Shown one piece after another: positions 26,026-36,216 of a DNA stretch of 64,000 bases. The DNA is from Bog-159 sp963818855. GTDB taxonomy: Bacteria; Acidobacteriota; Terriglobia; Bryobacterales; Bryobacteraceae. The DNA lies in NCBI GenBank assembly GCA_963818855.1, contig CAWFUH010000001.1, forward strand, positions 62,001 through 126,000, given 5' to 3'. Both the position numbers and the translations under genes were made by a program. The notes under the pieces were generated by a model, which was given only the letters and a program-made list of their open reading frames with translations, searched no databases and was not told the origin of the DNA. Every line of letters starts with the position of its first letter. Position 1 is the first letter of the stretch.

Positions 26026-26401
26026 GCAGCGCGGTCATGATGCGGTTGACCACGTCTTCGCGCACATTCTCGTTCGGTGCATCAAATGGGCCGACCTGGA
26101 TGTGCACGAGTTCATGCACGATGGTGCATTCCATGTCCAGTTTGAGGTCGCCACCCTTCAGGTTGTAATCCACCGGCGCCAGTACGCTGATGGTGCCCGT
26201 CTTGTCCTTAGGATCCCACTCGGCGTTGCCCAAGGTATTCTTCTCGAGCTCGTTCTGCCTGACCAGTCTGATGGTCAGGCGCCATTCATCCATCCCCAGC
26301 CGCCTTTGCCAGGACTTCAGTTGCCGGTCGAGATGCGACTCCACCGGGGACATCGGAAAGCAGCCCGCGACACAGATAAGAAGCGCGCCCAGTACACGCA
26401 T
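26003..26401 (-). CDS. Small lipoprotein with HEXXH zincin motif
   Basis: 132 residues. MRVLGALLICVAGC gives a lipobox (VAGC) with lipidation predicted at Cys14. HELVH at 96-100 is a zinc-protease motif preceded by a hydrophobic strand (MECTIV). Downstream acidic residues in PNENVREDVVNRIM could supply a third ligand, but this cannot be settled by reading. The first part (RQLKSWQRRLGMDEWRLTI) resembles small acidobacterial metallopeptidase-like proteins of unknown substrate. The gene stands alone; its 3' end overlaps the convergent glycerol kinase relic. Confidence 0.7.
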   Translation of the reverse strand: MRVLGALLICVAGCFPMSPVESHLDRQLKSWQRRLGMDEWRLTIRLVRQNELEKNTLGNAEWDPKDKTGTISVLAPVDYNLKGGDLKLDMECTIVHELVHIQVGPFDAPNENVREDVVNRIMTALLNRPCPN

Positions 26402-26807
26402 GCTAAGATTGTATATGAAATGCGGCCCTGAAAGATTAGAAATCAGTACCGTTTTGGTACCGTCTTTGGTTATGTTCCTGGGTTATGCTCCTGGACCGGC
26501 GCCTGGCGGTAAACGAACCAATGGTTCCGCCAGCTTCAGCAGGCCGCATATTTGGCGCATATTTGGATGGTGATGTAGAGATCGCGGATGACCTAGGCCG
26601 CGCGTCCCACCTGCTCGAAAATCCGGCTCGAAAATATAGCGAATATTCACGTCAATATTTGCGGTCAGGTGAAGAATGGGAAAGCCTGCGAAACTGTAAG
26701 CACCCATCCAACACCCGCGCCCACACGATTAAAGTTGTTTTATCCGGCTTTGCACGCGCAACAGTATCTGTTATGCTCACGTCAGTGGATAACGGAGGCC
26801 AGGTACC
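26402..26807. other. gene-free stretch upstream of FecR-type gene
   Basis: No gene recognised. An open frame at 26485-26847 runs into the following gene in another frame and lacks a ribosome-binding site and family motifs. The region must hold the divergent promoters of the lipoprotein and FecR-type genes. GGAGG about nine bases before ATG 26808 is a good ribosome-binding site. Confidence 0.4.
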
Positions 26808-28853
26808 ATGCTTTTCGGCAGAGCTACAAAAAGCCCGACAGTCTTAAAATCGCTTCTACTTACCGCAACTTTCTCCAGTCTGTTCGTGTTGGCATGCCAT
26901 GCTCAGGATGACCCACCTACGCGCGTCGCGGATCTGAACTACGTTACCGGAAATGTTTCCATTCAGCCCGCGGGCGCGGGTGACTGGGCCCCCGCCGATG
27001 TGAACCGGCCGTTTACTACCGGCGATAACCTCTGGGCCGATGCGGACGGACAGGCCGAACTGCATTTGAATAATGCCGTTCTGCGCGTGGGTCCGCAATC
27101 GAGTCTTGGCTTTCTCAATCTGGGCGACACGTTCGCGCAGATCCGTTTCACGCAAGGCGAGTTTTTCATACACGTCCGCCATTTGGGCGATGACGACAGT
27201 TTCGAAGTGGACACTCCCAACGCCGCCATCACCATTTTGCGCGAGGGCGAGTATCGGTTCAATGCCGACCCGAATGCCGGGACTACCTGGGTGATGGTCC
27301 GCCACGGCGAAGCGGAAGTGACTGGAGGCGGCCAGGCTTTCACGCTGCGCGCCGGCAATAGCGCGCAGCTTTCGGGCACCGATCAACTCGCGTACGACGT
27401 AGGGACTGTGCCGCCGCCCGACGGATTCGAAGGATGGTGCGAGGAACGCGACGCGCGCGAGGCGCGCAGCCAGTCCGCCCGCTACCTGCCGCCCGGGGTG
27501 ATCGGATACGAAGAACTCGATAGCCACGGTAATTGGCGGGACACGCCGGGATATGGCGCGGTATGGTATCCCACGGTAGCTGCGGGATGGGCGCCCTATC
27601 ACGACGGCCATTGGGCCTGGATCGACCCATGGGGCTGGACTTGGGTGGATGATGCGGCTTGGGGCTTCGCGCCGTCTCACTACGGCCGCTGGGCCTACCT
27701 CAATGGCGGCTGGGGCTGGGTACCCGGCCCGATGGCCATCGCAGCCGGCGGACCGGCGGTCACCGTAGTCTATGCGCCGGCGTTAGTCGCGTTTTTCGGC
27801 GGCGGCGGGTTCGGCGCCTCATTTTCGCTGGGCGGTCCGGCGGTGGGCTGGGTGCCGCTGGGACCGGGCGAGGTCTACGCGCCTTCTTATCAAATGAGTC
27901 AAAACTACTTCCGCCGCGTAAATGTATCGAACACCACGGTAGTCAATACGGTGAATATTACTAACGTGTATAACACTGTATATGTGAACAAGACGGTTAC
28001 GAATGTCACTGTCAACCAGCACTTCGCTAATATGGCTGCCCCCAATGCGGTAACTGCCATGCCGCAAAATGCATTTGCCAGCGGACGGCCTGTGAAACAG
28101 GGGGGCATTTCTGTTTCAAAGGCACAAGTGGCGCAGGTGCAAGCCGCGCACTTCACCGTGGCGCCTCCGGTGGCGCCGGCCAAACAAGCCCTCACTCCCT
28201 CAGCGGGCACGCGTCCTGCGGCGCAGCCTCCCGCGCGCGCGATGAATATGCAGGTGGTGGCCAAGAAGACTCCGCCGCCGCCGCCCGTTCCATTTGCGGC
28301 CCAACAATCCGCGCTCCAGCAGAATCTCGGACGGCCCGTGAACACGCAGGCTATTCGGCAGTCAGTGCGGCCCGCACCCGCGGCCGCCACGGTGCGGGTT
28401 GCACCTCCGGCGCGGACGGTGACGCCTCAGGTCCATACCGCCCCGCCGGCCCCGCCCGCGAGAGCGAACGCTCCCACAAACCGGCCCCCGGCAGCCGCGC
28501 CGCCGGCGTCACCTGCTCCGCCGAGCAATCTGCGTCCGGTGCAGCCGAGCGCTGTGCCGCGTCCGCCGCAGGCTGCACCAACGCCAGCCGCTCCGCAGCA
28601 AAGGCCGCCTGCGCCGCAAGCCGCGCCGGAGCAAAGGCCGCCGGTGCAGCAACCGCCGCGTCCGCCGCAAGCCGCGCCGGAGCAAAGGCCGCCGGTGCAG
28701 CAACCGCCGCGTCCGCCGCAAGCCGCGCCGGAGCAAAGGCCGCCGGAGCGTCCCGCTCCGCCTGCCAATCCGCGGCCGGCGCAGCAGGAAAAGCCGCCGG
28801 CGAAGCCGACTCAAAAGCCGAAGAAGGAAACCGACAAGGGAAAGGAACAGTAG
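26808..28853 (+). CDS. Secreted FecR-domain / DUF6600 protein with proline-rich repeat tail
   Basis: 681 residues. The signal sequence (LLLTATFSSLFVLAC) ends near residue 31; Cys30 could be a lipidation site, although the lipobox VLAC is weak. Residues about 35-185 form a FecR-like beta domain (VTGNVSIQPAGAGDW, FEVDTPNAAITILREGEYRF). Residues about 230-310 are the Trp/Tyr/Gly-rich DUF6600 block (GYGAVWYPTVAAGWAPYHDG, WVDDAAWGFAPSHYGRWAYL). From about residue 440 the chain is Pro/Ala/Gln-rich and disordered, ending in PPQAAPEQRPPVQQPPR repeats and a Lys-rich tail. Such proteins are common in Acidobacteria and probably sit at the cell surface or in the periplasm. No function is known. Confidence 0.82.
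   Translation: MLFGRATKSPTVLKSLLLTATFSSLFVLACHAQDDPPTRVADLNYVTGNVSIQPAGAGDWAPADVNRPFTTGDNLWADADGQAELHLNNAVLRVGPQSSLGFLNLGDTFAQIRFTQGEFFIHVRHLGDDDSFEVDTPNAAITILREGEYRFNADPNAGTTWVMVRHGEAEVTGGGQAFTLRAGNSAQLSGTDQLAYDVGTVPPPDGFEGWCEERDAREARSQSARYLPPGVIGYEELDSHGNWRDTPGYGAVWYPTVAAGWAPYHDGHWAWIDPWGWTWVDDAAWGFAPSHYGRWAYLNGGWGWVPGPMAIAAGGPAVTVVYAPALVAFFGGGGFGASFSLGGPAVGWVPLGPGEVYAPSYQMSQNYFRRVNVSNTTVVNTVNITNVYNTVYVNKTVTNVTVNQHFANMAAPNAVTAMPQNAFASGRPVKQGGISVSKAQVAQVQAAHFTVAPPVAPAKQALTPSAGTRPAAQPPARAMNMQVVAKKTPPPPPVPFAAQQSALQQNLGRPVNTQAIRQSVRPAPAAATVRVAPPARTVTPQVHTAPPAPPARANAPTNRPPAAAPPASPAPPSNLRPVQPSAVPRPPQAAPTPAAPQQRPPAPQAAPEQRPPVQQPPRPPQAAPEQRPPVQQPPRPPQAAPEQRPPERPAPPANPRPAQQEKPPAKPTQKPKKETDKGKEQ
28614..28747 (+). 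repeat. In-frame 51-bp tandem repeat, about 2.6 copies
   Basis: The unit starting CCGCAAGCCGCGCCGGAGCA occurs at 28614, 28665 and 28716 with identical sequence. Each unit encodes 17 residues of the Pro/Gln-rich tail. The exact identity between copies points to recent duplication or copy-number slippage. Confidence 0.9.
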
Positions 28854-28876
28854 AACTGGCGTCCAGCGCGGGAGCG

Positions 28877-30328
<1,452 letters not shown>

Positions 30329-30452
30329 AGGTAATTCCTACATGATACCGTAGCCGCCGCATCCGCTGGGAACCCCTATGGCGGCACGACGGCGAACTGA
30401 GATTCGCGGCCGCACGCTGGAGCGCGCTACCGGAGCGTTATTACAGGTACAG

Positions 30453-30475
30453 TTGTAACGCTAGTATCTTGTAAC
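30453..30475. promoter_or_regulatory. Paired TTGTAAC sites in the guaB / 30653 intergenic region
   Basis: Two direct copies of TTGTAAC at 30453-30459 and 30469-30475 are 16 bases apart, and one inverted copy (GTTACAA) occurs at 30665-30671 just after the next start codon. The spacing of about one and a half helical turns is compatible with a regulator site, but no regulator is known. The rest of the 324-base intergenic region shows nothing else beyond the strong TAGGAGGAG ribosome-binding site near 30639. Confidence 0.3.
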
Positions 30476-30652
30476 ATGGTGTCATATCCACCTGGACGGC
30501 CCCATTCTGGAGCTCGATTTTACAAGAGTGCATGGTATTTCTCTTGTCTTTCGTTCCACGCGATGGCTAACATCGAGATAGCCTGAACCTACTGGAGCCG
30601 CGCGTGCGATGCGGCAGGGTTCAGTGAATCCGGGCTCTAGGAGGAGCTTCTA

Positions 30653-31753
30653 ATGAAACGATATGTTACAAGTTTGGGGATAGTCGCGATTGCGTTGGCT
30701 CTGTCGCTGACTGGTGCGCCTGCACTGCAGGCCGACGGCCTGTCGATCATGACGGTAGCCAGCACCATACCATCCAACGGAGACTTGAATCCTTATGGCG
30801 TGGCCATGGTGCCCGTGTCGGTTGGCAACCTGGTTAAAGGTCACATTCTGGTTAGTAACTTTAACAACAGTATGAACTGGCAAGGTACCGGCACGACCAT
30901 TGTGGAAATCGGTCCCGAAGGCGGTGCCACTCTGTTTGCCTGGATTGATGCCGGGGCTCTTCCGGGCGCGTGTCCCGGCGGTGTGGGACTGACGACGGCA
31001 CTGGTTGTCTTGCGGTCGGGCTGGGTGATTGTGGGCAGTTTGCCCACGTCTGACGGAACCTCGGCTACCGCGCAAGCCGGCTGTCTGATCGTATTGAATA
31101 GCTCGGGTACGGTGGTGGAAACGATTTCCGGCAACCTGATCAACGGCCCGTGGGACATGACGGCGCTGGACATGAACTCGACGGCGGATCTGTTCGTCAC
31201 CAATGTGCTCAACGGCACGGTAGCAGGTATGGGTAACGTGGTGAACGAAGGCACGGTGGTGCGCATCAATTTAGGTTCGTTGACTACCAGCATGCCATTT
31301 GTGGCTTCCAGAACTATCATCGGTTCCGGGTTCCCTGAAAGGACCGACCCGGCCGCGCTGGTGATTGGTCCGACGGGAGTCGGGCTCGCCGCGAACGGCA
31401 CCTTGTATGTCGCCGACAGCTTGAACAACCGCGTCGCCGCCATAACCAATGCCGTAAATCGCAGTACCTCAGCCGGGCTCGGATCTACCGTGTCCGAGGG
31501 CCCCAGCTTGAACGATCCGCTCGGTCTGACGATCAATCCCGCCAATCAGCAGATTCTTACAACCAATGGCACCAACGGATTGCTGGTGGCCACAACTACA
31601 AACGGCAATCAGGTCGCGTCCGGGCTGCTGGATAACAGCGGAACGCCGCCCGGAAATGGCGCGCTATTCGGGTTGGCTACGGCGCCGGCCGGCATCTACT
31701 ATGTCGATGACGCTACCAATACCTTGAACCTGCTGACGAATATGCAGCCGTAG
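30653..31753 (+). CDS. Secreted beta-propeller-like (NHL-type) protein
   Basis: 366 residues after a strong ribosome-binding site (AGGAGG). A signal peptide (SLGIVAIALALSLTGAPAL) ends near residue 25. The mature part repeats propeller-like units: NPYGVAMVPVSVGNLVKGHI, GPWDMTALDMNSTADLFVTN and GLAANGTLYVADSLNNRVAA. The last is the classic NHL strand motif. It is rich in Thr, Asn and Gly with few charges, as in secreted proteins. No catalytic motif is seen. It is probably monocistronic, upstream of rsmB by about 50 bases. The role is unknown. Confidence 0.72.
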   Translation: MKRYVTSLGIVAIALALSLTGAPALQADGLSIMTVASTIPSNGDLNPYGVAMVPVSVGNLVKGHILVSNFNNSMNWQGTGTTIVEIGPEGGATLFAWIDAGALPGACPGGVGLTTALVVLRSGWVIVGSLPTSDGTSATAQAGCLIVLNSSGTVVETISGNLINGPWDMTALDMNSTADLFVTNVLNGTVAGMGNVVNEGTVVRINLGSLTTSMPFVASRTIIGSGFPERTDPAALVIGPTGVGLAANGTLYVADSLNNRVAAITNAVNRSTSAGLGSTVSEGPSLNDPLGLTINPANQQILTTNGTNGLLVATTTNGNQVASGLLDNSGTPPGNGALFGLATAPAGIYYVDDATNTLNLLTNMQP

Positions 31754-31804
31754 CGAGAGGCCGCTTTTCCCACGCGCGCAGCCGACACGCGTTACATTCA
31801 AACT

Positions 31805-32875
31805 GTGTCTCCTGCGCGCGTCTTAGCCTTCCAGATTCTCACGGACGTAGAGCGCGGAGGGTATGCCGCGGACCTGTTGGCCGCGCGCGCCGCGCCGCTC
31901 GATACGCGCGATGCCGGTCTGGCCTCGGAAATCGTCCTGGGCGTGCTTCGCTATCGCGCGCAATTGGATTACCTGATCGAGCATTACTCAGCCAAACCCG
32001 CCGCACGATTGGACGAGCCCGTACGGCAGGCGCTGCGCATGGCGATCTACCAGCTTCGCTATCTGGAGCGCGTGCCGGCACACGCGGCCGTCTCCGAAAG
32101 CGTGGAACTGATCAAGCGCGCGCGCAAGCGCTCGGCAGCCGGATTTGCGAACGCCGTCTTGCGCAAGGTGGATCGTCGACCGGTGGCGTGGCCCAACCTC
32201 GCCATAGAACTTTCGCACCCGGCGTGGATGCTCGAACGATGGGAGCGGCAGTATGGTACGGAGACCGCGGCCGGCATCGCGCGCGCCGGCCTGCGCGTGC
32301 CGGAGACCTACCTGAATCCGGTGACCGCGCGCGTGCAGGATATCGGCGCGCAGTCCATCGTGCCGCTGCTCGACCTGGCGCCCGGCCAGATCTTTCTGGA
32401 CCTGTGCGCCGCGCCAGGCAACAAGACCGCGCAGGCCCTGGCGGCCGGTGTGCATGCGGTCGCCTGCGATATAAACCTGCGCCGCCTGGACTCACTCAAG
32501 GCGCTGGGAATCGACCTGGTGGTGTTGGATGGCGCCCAGCCGCTGCCGTTCCGCCGCCGCTTCGATCGCATCCTGATCGACGCGCCCTGCTCCGGTACGG
32601 GCACGCTGGCACACAATCCCGAAATCAAGTGGCGCCTCCAGCCGGCGGACCTGTCTAAGCTGCAGGCTCGCCAGGCGGCCCTGTTAGAGCATGGCCGGCG
32701 CGCGCTCGAACCCGGCGGCGTGCTGGTCTATGCGACTTGCTCGGTCGAACGCGAAGAGAACGAAGACGTCGTCGCCCAGGTGCCCGCTGCGCAGGTGCGG
32801 CAGACCATGCGCCGCATTCCCGGCCGCGAACCCGGCGACGGCTTCTTCGCCGCGGTGATTACGGCTGACAAGTAG
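31805..32875 (+). CDS. rsmB: 16S rRNA (cytosine-967-C5)-methyltransferase, shortened in the middle
   Basis: 356 residues from GTG 31805. Residues 1-130 are the NusB-like RNA-binding domain (SPARVLAFQILTDVERGGYA, DEPVRQALRMAIYQLRYLER). The methyltransferase has the SAM motif LDLCAAPGNKT (199-209), Cys262 in DAPCSGTGTL and the catalytic Cys312 in YATCSVEREENED. RsmB proteins are normally near 430 residues. Here PETYLNP runs almost directly into VQDIGAQSIVPLL (about residues 167-188), so the linker and small N1 region before the SAM fold are missing about 60 residues. Both key cysteines are present, so activity remains plausible. The gene ends 17 bases inside the convergent DUF58 gene. Confidence 0.85.
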   Translation: MSPARVLAFQILTDVERGGYAADLLAARAAPLDTRDAGLASEIVLGVLRYRAQLDYLIEHYSAKPAARLDEPVRQALRMAIYQLRYLERVPAHAAVSESVELIKRARKRSAAGFANAVLRKVDRRPVAWPNLAIELSHPAWMLERWERQYGTETAAGIARAGLRVPETYLNPVTARVQDIGAQSIVPLLDLAPGQIFLDLCAAPGNKTAQALAAGVHAVACDINLRRLDSLKALGIDLVVLDGAQPLPFRRRFDRILIDAPCSGTGTLAHNPEIKWRLQPADLSKLQARQAALLEHGRRALEPGGVLVYATCSVEREENEDVVAQVPAAQVRQTMRRIPGREPGDGFFAAVITADK

Positions 32876-33968
32876 GGGATGCCTCGGGCGGCGCGACGGC
32901 CAGCGCCTCCGGCCCAATCAGGCGCGCGCCGCCCCAGGCCGGATCTCCGAATCTTTGCGGAGACGGAGTCAGCACGATCGGAAAACTGCTCTCATCCGCG
33001 GGCGCATCCGGCGGTTTCCCCGGCCTGCTTTTCACTACCGCCAGGTATTTCAGAATCGTATAAATGTCGCCTTCTTCGGGCAGGCGGAAATCGAAATCCT
33101 GCGTGCGGAAATAAATGCCGACAGATTTGCCTGCCAGCCGCCAGGCGAGGAAAGCGCAGCAATCCACCGCGCGCTCGAACCACTCTTCGAAGCCTTCCGG
33201 TGTCTCCAGGTCGAGAAACAGCTCGACGGTCTGCTCCTGGTCGCGCGCGAACTCGCGCACCTGCAGCTCGCCGACGTGGGCGGTGGCTTTCCAATCCACA
33301 TGCCGCGCGCTTTCGAAGGCTTCATAGGGACGGATGCGGTAGAAATCCCGGCCCAAGCCGCGGTAATGCGTTTCGATCTCACCCGCCAGGTCGGCCAGCA
33401 GTTCCTCGAATCCGGCCTGCGCATCGATTGACGGATACACCACCACTTCGCGGCGCAGCACCACGCGCGCCGTTTTCTCCAGAAATCCAAACGGAAAGCG
33501 CGTATGGAAAGCGAAGTGGTTTTGCCGGTATTCGCCGCGGCGGGCGAAGCAGATCTGCACGGTCTCTTCGAGCGTGGCGCCGCCCGGGATCACGGGGAAG
33601 TATACGGGTGCTTGCAGCACCGGCGGGGCCTCCTGTTCCACACCTACCACGTGAATGGAAAACGACGGCATCCAGAACTTCACATTGCGGACATAGAGTT
33701 TCGCCGGGATTGTGCGGCCCGCCGAGACGTGTTCGGGAACCAGAAAATCCAATTCCAGGCCTGCCAGGCACAAGCGGCTGACCAGTCCCGATACCATCAG
33801 CGTGGATAGCATGGTGGCCAGGATCAGAAAGAGTAGATTGTTGGCCGAAGCCACAGCGGCTAAGCCCACCAGCACGACGGCGAGCGTAAAGAGCACGCCG
33901 CCGCGCGTGACTCTGTAGCGGATGCGCCGCAGCAGCAAATGCCGGAAATGGAACCAACCTGTACTCAC
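32859..33968 (-). CDS. DUF58 domain-containing membrane protein
   Basis: 369 residues. Two membrane helices lie near the N-terminus (GGVLFTLAVVLVGLAAVAS and NLLFLILATMLSTLMVSGL, about 23-65), followed by a beta domain. The DUF58/vWA-like part includes RPYEAFESARHVDWKATAHV and EFARDQEQTVELFLDLETPE, which is the family signature. DUF58 proteins usually sit with MoxR AAA ATPases and transglutaminase-like genes, but none is beside it here. It ends overlapping rsmB on the opposite strand, and its start is about 80 bases from the divergent amino acid permease start. Confidence 0.86.
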   Translation of the reverse strand: MSTGWFHFRHLLLRRIRYRVTRGGVLFTLAVVLVGLAAVASANNLLFLILATMLSTLMVSGLVSRLCLAGLELDFLVPEHVSAGRTIPAKLYVRNVKFWMPSFSIHVVGVEQEAPPVLQAPVYFPVIPGGATLEETVQICFARRGEYRQNHFAFHTRFPFGFLEKTARVVLRREVVVYPSIDAQAGFEELLADLAGEIETHYRGLGRDFYRIRPYEAFESARHVDWKATAHVGELQVREFARDQEQTVELFLDLETPEGFEEWFERAVDCCAFLAWRLAGKSVGIYFRTQDFDFRLPEEGDIYTILKYLAVVKSRPGKPPDAPADESSFPIVLTPSPQRFGDPAWGGARLIGPEALAVAPPEASPTCQP

Positions 33969-34046
33969 CAGCTAGCCCGCAGAGGCGCGCGGGCGCCTCA
34001 AGCCTTTCCCAAACCCTCACCTCTGTTGTGTCACAATCGAGAGTTC

Positions 34047-35399
34047 ATGTCGAGTGCCGCCCGTCCGGAATCTGCGCCCCCATCCGGCCCGCGACTCAAG
34101 CGCGCCTTGGGATTGTGGGACCTCGTATTCTACGGAATCATCCTCATCCAGCCGACGGCGCCCATGCCGCCATTCGGCGTCGTCAGCCAGGTGGCGCACG
34201 GCCACGTAGTCACTACCGTGCTCATCGCCATGGTGGCGATGCTGTTCACCGCCATCAGCTACGGCCGTATGGCGCGCGCCTATCCCAGCGCCGGTTCGGC
34301 GTACACCTATGTGGGCCGCGAGATCCACTCCGGGCTGGGCTTCGTCACGGGATGGAGCCTGGCCATGGATTACATCCTGAATCCCATCATCTGCACCATC
34401 TGGTGCAGCAAGGCGGCCTTGAACCTGGTGCCGGAGATTCCTTACATGTTCTGGGCCATATTCTTTGCGACGCTGTTCACGCTGTTGAACCTGCGCGGCA
34501 TTCGCGCCACCGCCCGCACTAACGAAGTGCTGGTGCTGGCCATGTGCGTGGTGGTTCTATATTTCTTCATCGCCGCCGTGCGCTACATCATGCACCAGCA
34601 TGGCGTCTCTTTTACACAGCCGTTTTACGATCCGAGCACCTTCACCTTCAGCAGAATCTCAACCGGCACTTCGGTGGCGGTACTGACTTACATCGGGTTC
34701 GACGGGATCTCCACGCTATCTGAAGAAGCCCACAACCCGCGGCGCAACATCCTGCTGGCTACAGTACTCACGTGCCTGATCACCGGTGTGCTGGCGTCCG
34801 CCGAAGTTTACGCCGGACAACTGATATGGCCCGATTTTCGGCATTATCCCGACGTGGACACGGCGTTCTCCTACGTGGCCGGACGCGCCGGCGGGCCGCT
34901 GCTCTTCCACATGGTGAACATTACGCTGCTGGTCGCCACCATCGGCTCCGGCATGGGATCGCAACTCGGCGCCGCGCGGCTGCTCTACGGCATGGGCCGC
35001 GACAACACCATCCCACGGGGCTTCTTTGGCGCGATCGAGCCCAAGCACGGCGTGCCGCGCAATAACGTCCTGTTTGTAGGCGTTCTGGCCCTGGCCGGCG
35101 CTTTCGCCATCACTTATGAGCTGGGCGCCGAACTACTCAATTTCGGTGCCATCATCGGATTCATGGGCGTGAATGCGGCGGCGTTCATACATTACTTTCT
35201 GCGCAGCGATCGCCGGACCCTGGGCGCGTTTCTGCCGCCGGTGTTGGGCTTCGTATTTTGCCTCGCCATCTGGACCAGCCTGCACCGGCCGGCGCTGGTG
35301 GCGGGCGGCATCTGGTTGACGGTCGGCGTGATTTACGCGGCCATCAAGACGAACGGATTCCGGCAGGCCATCGTATTCTCTGACCCGCCGCCGGAGTAA
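34047..35399 (+). CDS. APC family amino acid permease
   Basis: 450 residues with about twelve membrane segments. The opening LKRALGLWDLVFYGIILIQP and the segment SYGRMARAYPSAGSAYTYVG are the APC-family signature. EIHSGLGFVTGWSLAMDYIL (TM3 region) and TYIGFDGISTLSEEAHNPRR (TM6 and the following loop) also fit. It would take up amino acids by proton or cation symport or by exchange; the substrate cannot be told. The frame is open to 33939, but ATG 34047 follows GAGAG and avoids overlap with the divergent DUF58 gene. Confidence 0.88.
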   Translation: MSSAARPESAPPSGPRLKRALGLWDLVFYGIILIQPTAPMPPFGVVSQVAHGHVVTTVLIAMVAMLFTAISYGRMARAYPSAGSAYTYVGREIHSGLGFVTGWSLAMDYILNPIICTIWCSKAALNLVPEIPYMFWAIFFATLFTLLNLRGIRATARTNEVLVLAMCVVVLYFFIAAVRYIMHQHGVSFTQPFYDPSTFTFSRISTGTSVAVLTYIGFDGISTLSEEAHNPRRNILLATVLTCLITGVLASAEVYAGQLIWPDFRHYPDVDTAFSYVAGRAGGPLLFHMVNITLLVATIGSGMGSQLGAARLLYGMGRDNTIPRGFFGAIEPKHGVPRNNVLFVGVLALAGAFAITYELGAELLNFGAIIGFMGVNAAAFIHYFLRSDRRTLGAFLPPVLGFVFCLAIWTSLHRPALVAGGIWLTVGVIYAAIKTNGFRQAIVFSDPPPE

Positions 35400-35420
35400 C
35401 CCGTGGGGCAGGCTTGGGGT

Positions 35421-35738
35421 TCAGTATTTGTCACCCGTCGAGTCTCCCGCCTCCTCGCGTTCGAGGGCTTCATGCAAGAGACTCTGGAGATAGGTTTCGG
35501 AACTCAAGCCTTTCTTGGCCGACAGCCGCTGTGCGCGGGTGACGTCGGCCTCAGGCATGCGAATCGTGATGCTTTTCAATTCCCGCGACTCTCGCAGCAC
35601 TCGTTGCGCAGTGCCCCGGCAGGCAGTGCCATCCTGGACGGCTTCCAGCAGGTTCTCCTCAACGACATCCATGTGGTTGTCCCACCATGCCGCTTCCTCA
35701 GCTTCGGTTGCGAACTTGGGAACGATGAGTTTCTTCAT
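35421..35738 (-). CDS. BrnA/CopG-like antitoxin, ribbon-helix-helix
   Basis: 105 residues. The N-terminal part (VPKFATEAEEAAWWDNHMD) is the BrnA-type toxin-contacting segment. The C-terminal half (KSITIRMPEADVTRAQRLSA, then GLSSETYLQSLLHEALE) is a ribbon-helix-helix DNA-binding domain. It starts within the stop of the BrnT-like gene (ATGA overlap), the toxin-first order typical of brnTA. It would neutralise the toxin and repress the shared promoter upstream of 36028. Confidence 0.85.
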   Translation of the reverse strand: MKKLIVPKFATEAEEAAWWDNHMDVVEENLLEAVQDGTACRGTAQRVLRESRELKSITIRMPEADVTRAQRLSAKKGLSSETYLQSLLHEALEREEAGDSTGDKY

Positions 35739-36028
35739 GTCAACAATCCCTTGGCACGCAAATAAGTGTCACGTGCTTGACTTCCGACAGCCCGCGCAGT
35801 GACGATCCGTAAGGCATCGCGCCGCACGGTCCAGACCAGCAGCAGGACCCGGAAATTGTCGGTGTGGCCGAGGGCCGTCCAACGTTCCTCACCGTCGATG
35901 ACTTCATAGTTCATGTCCAGCGGGTCGTTCCGCATGGCCTGCTCCGCTTCCTCTGGCTTGACGCCATGACGGGCGATGTGCGCGGCATTGGCTTGGTCCC
36001 AATCGAAGGTGACGTCATCGTCCGCCAC
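35735..36028 (-). CDS. BrnT family toxin (ribonuclease)
   Basis: 97 residues. FDWDQANAAHIARHGVKPEEA is the conserved BrnT opening (W-D-x-x-K/A-x-x-x-N-x-x-KHGV), and ERWTALGHTDNFRVLLLVWT with RIVTARAV matches the beta-sheet core. BrnT proteins are RelE-fold ribonucleases that stop growth when free. All expected segments are present, in contrast to the degraded toxin at 57825, so the pair looks intact. The last residues (RDTYLRAKGLLT) overlap the antitoxin start. Confidence 0.88.
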   Translation of the reverse strand: MADDDVTFDWDQANAAHIARHGVKPEEAEQAMRNDPLDMNYEVIDGEERWTALGHTDNFRVLLLVWTVRRDALRIVTARAVGSQARDTYLRAKGLLT

Positions 36029-36216
36029 TTGCTTCTAGTATACTGTTGCAGACGATTCAGGAGCGCGCTGCACGACTTCACGGATACATACATGAGTTCC
36101 AACGCGAACGACGGAGCCAAACCTACCGCAGGCGTTGTCATCGGCAGTGGCGGCGTGCGGGGGCCATCGGACCGCATCTGACGAACGTTACCACAGGCCT
36201 CGTCGCAGTATCTAAT

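Noticed and set aside
28614..28747. Possible CRISPR array
   Set aside because: The repeats are directly adjacent without unique spacers and encode an in-frame Pro/Gln-rich peptide.
35401..35420. GTGGGGCAGGCTTGGGG as a family A repeat
   Set aside because: Shares only the first ten bases and forms no hairpin, so it is not counted.
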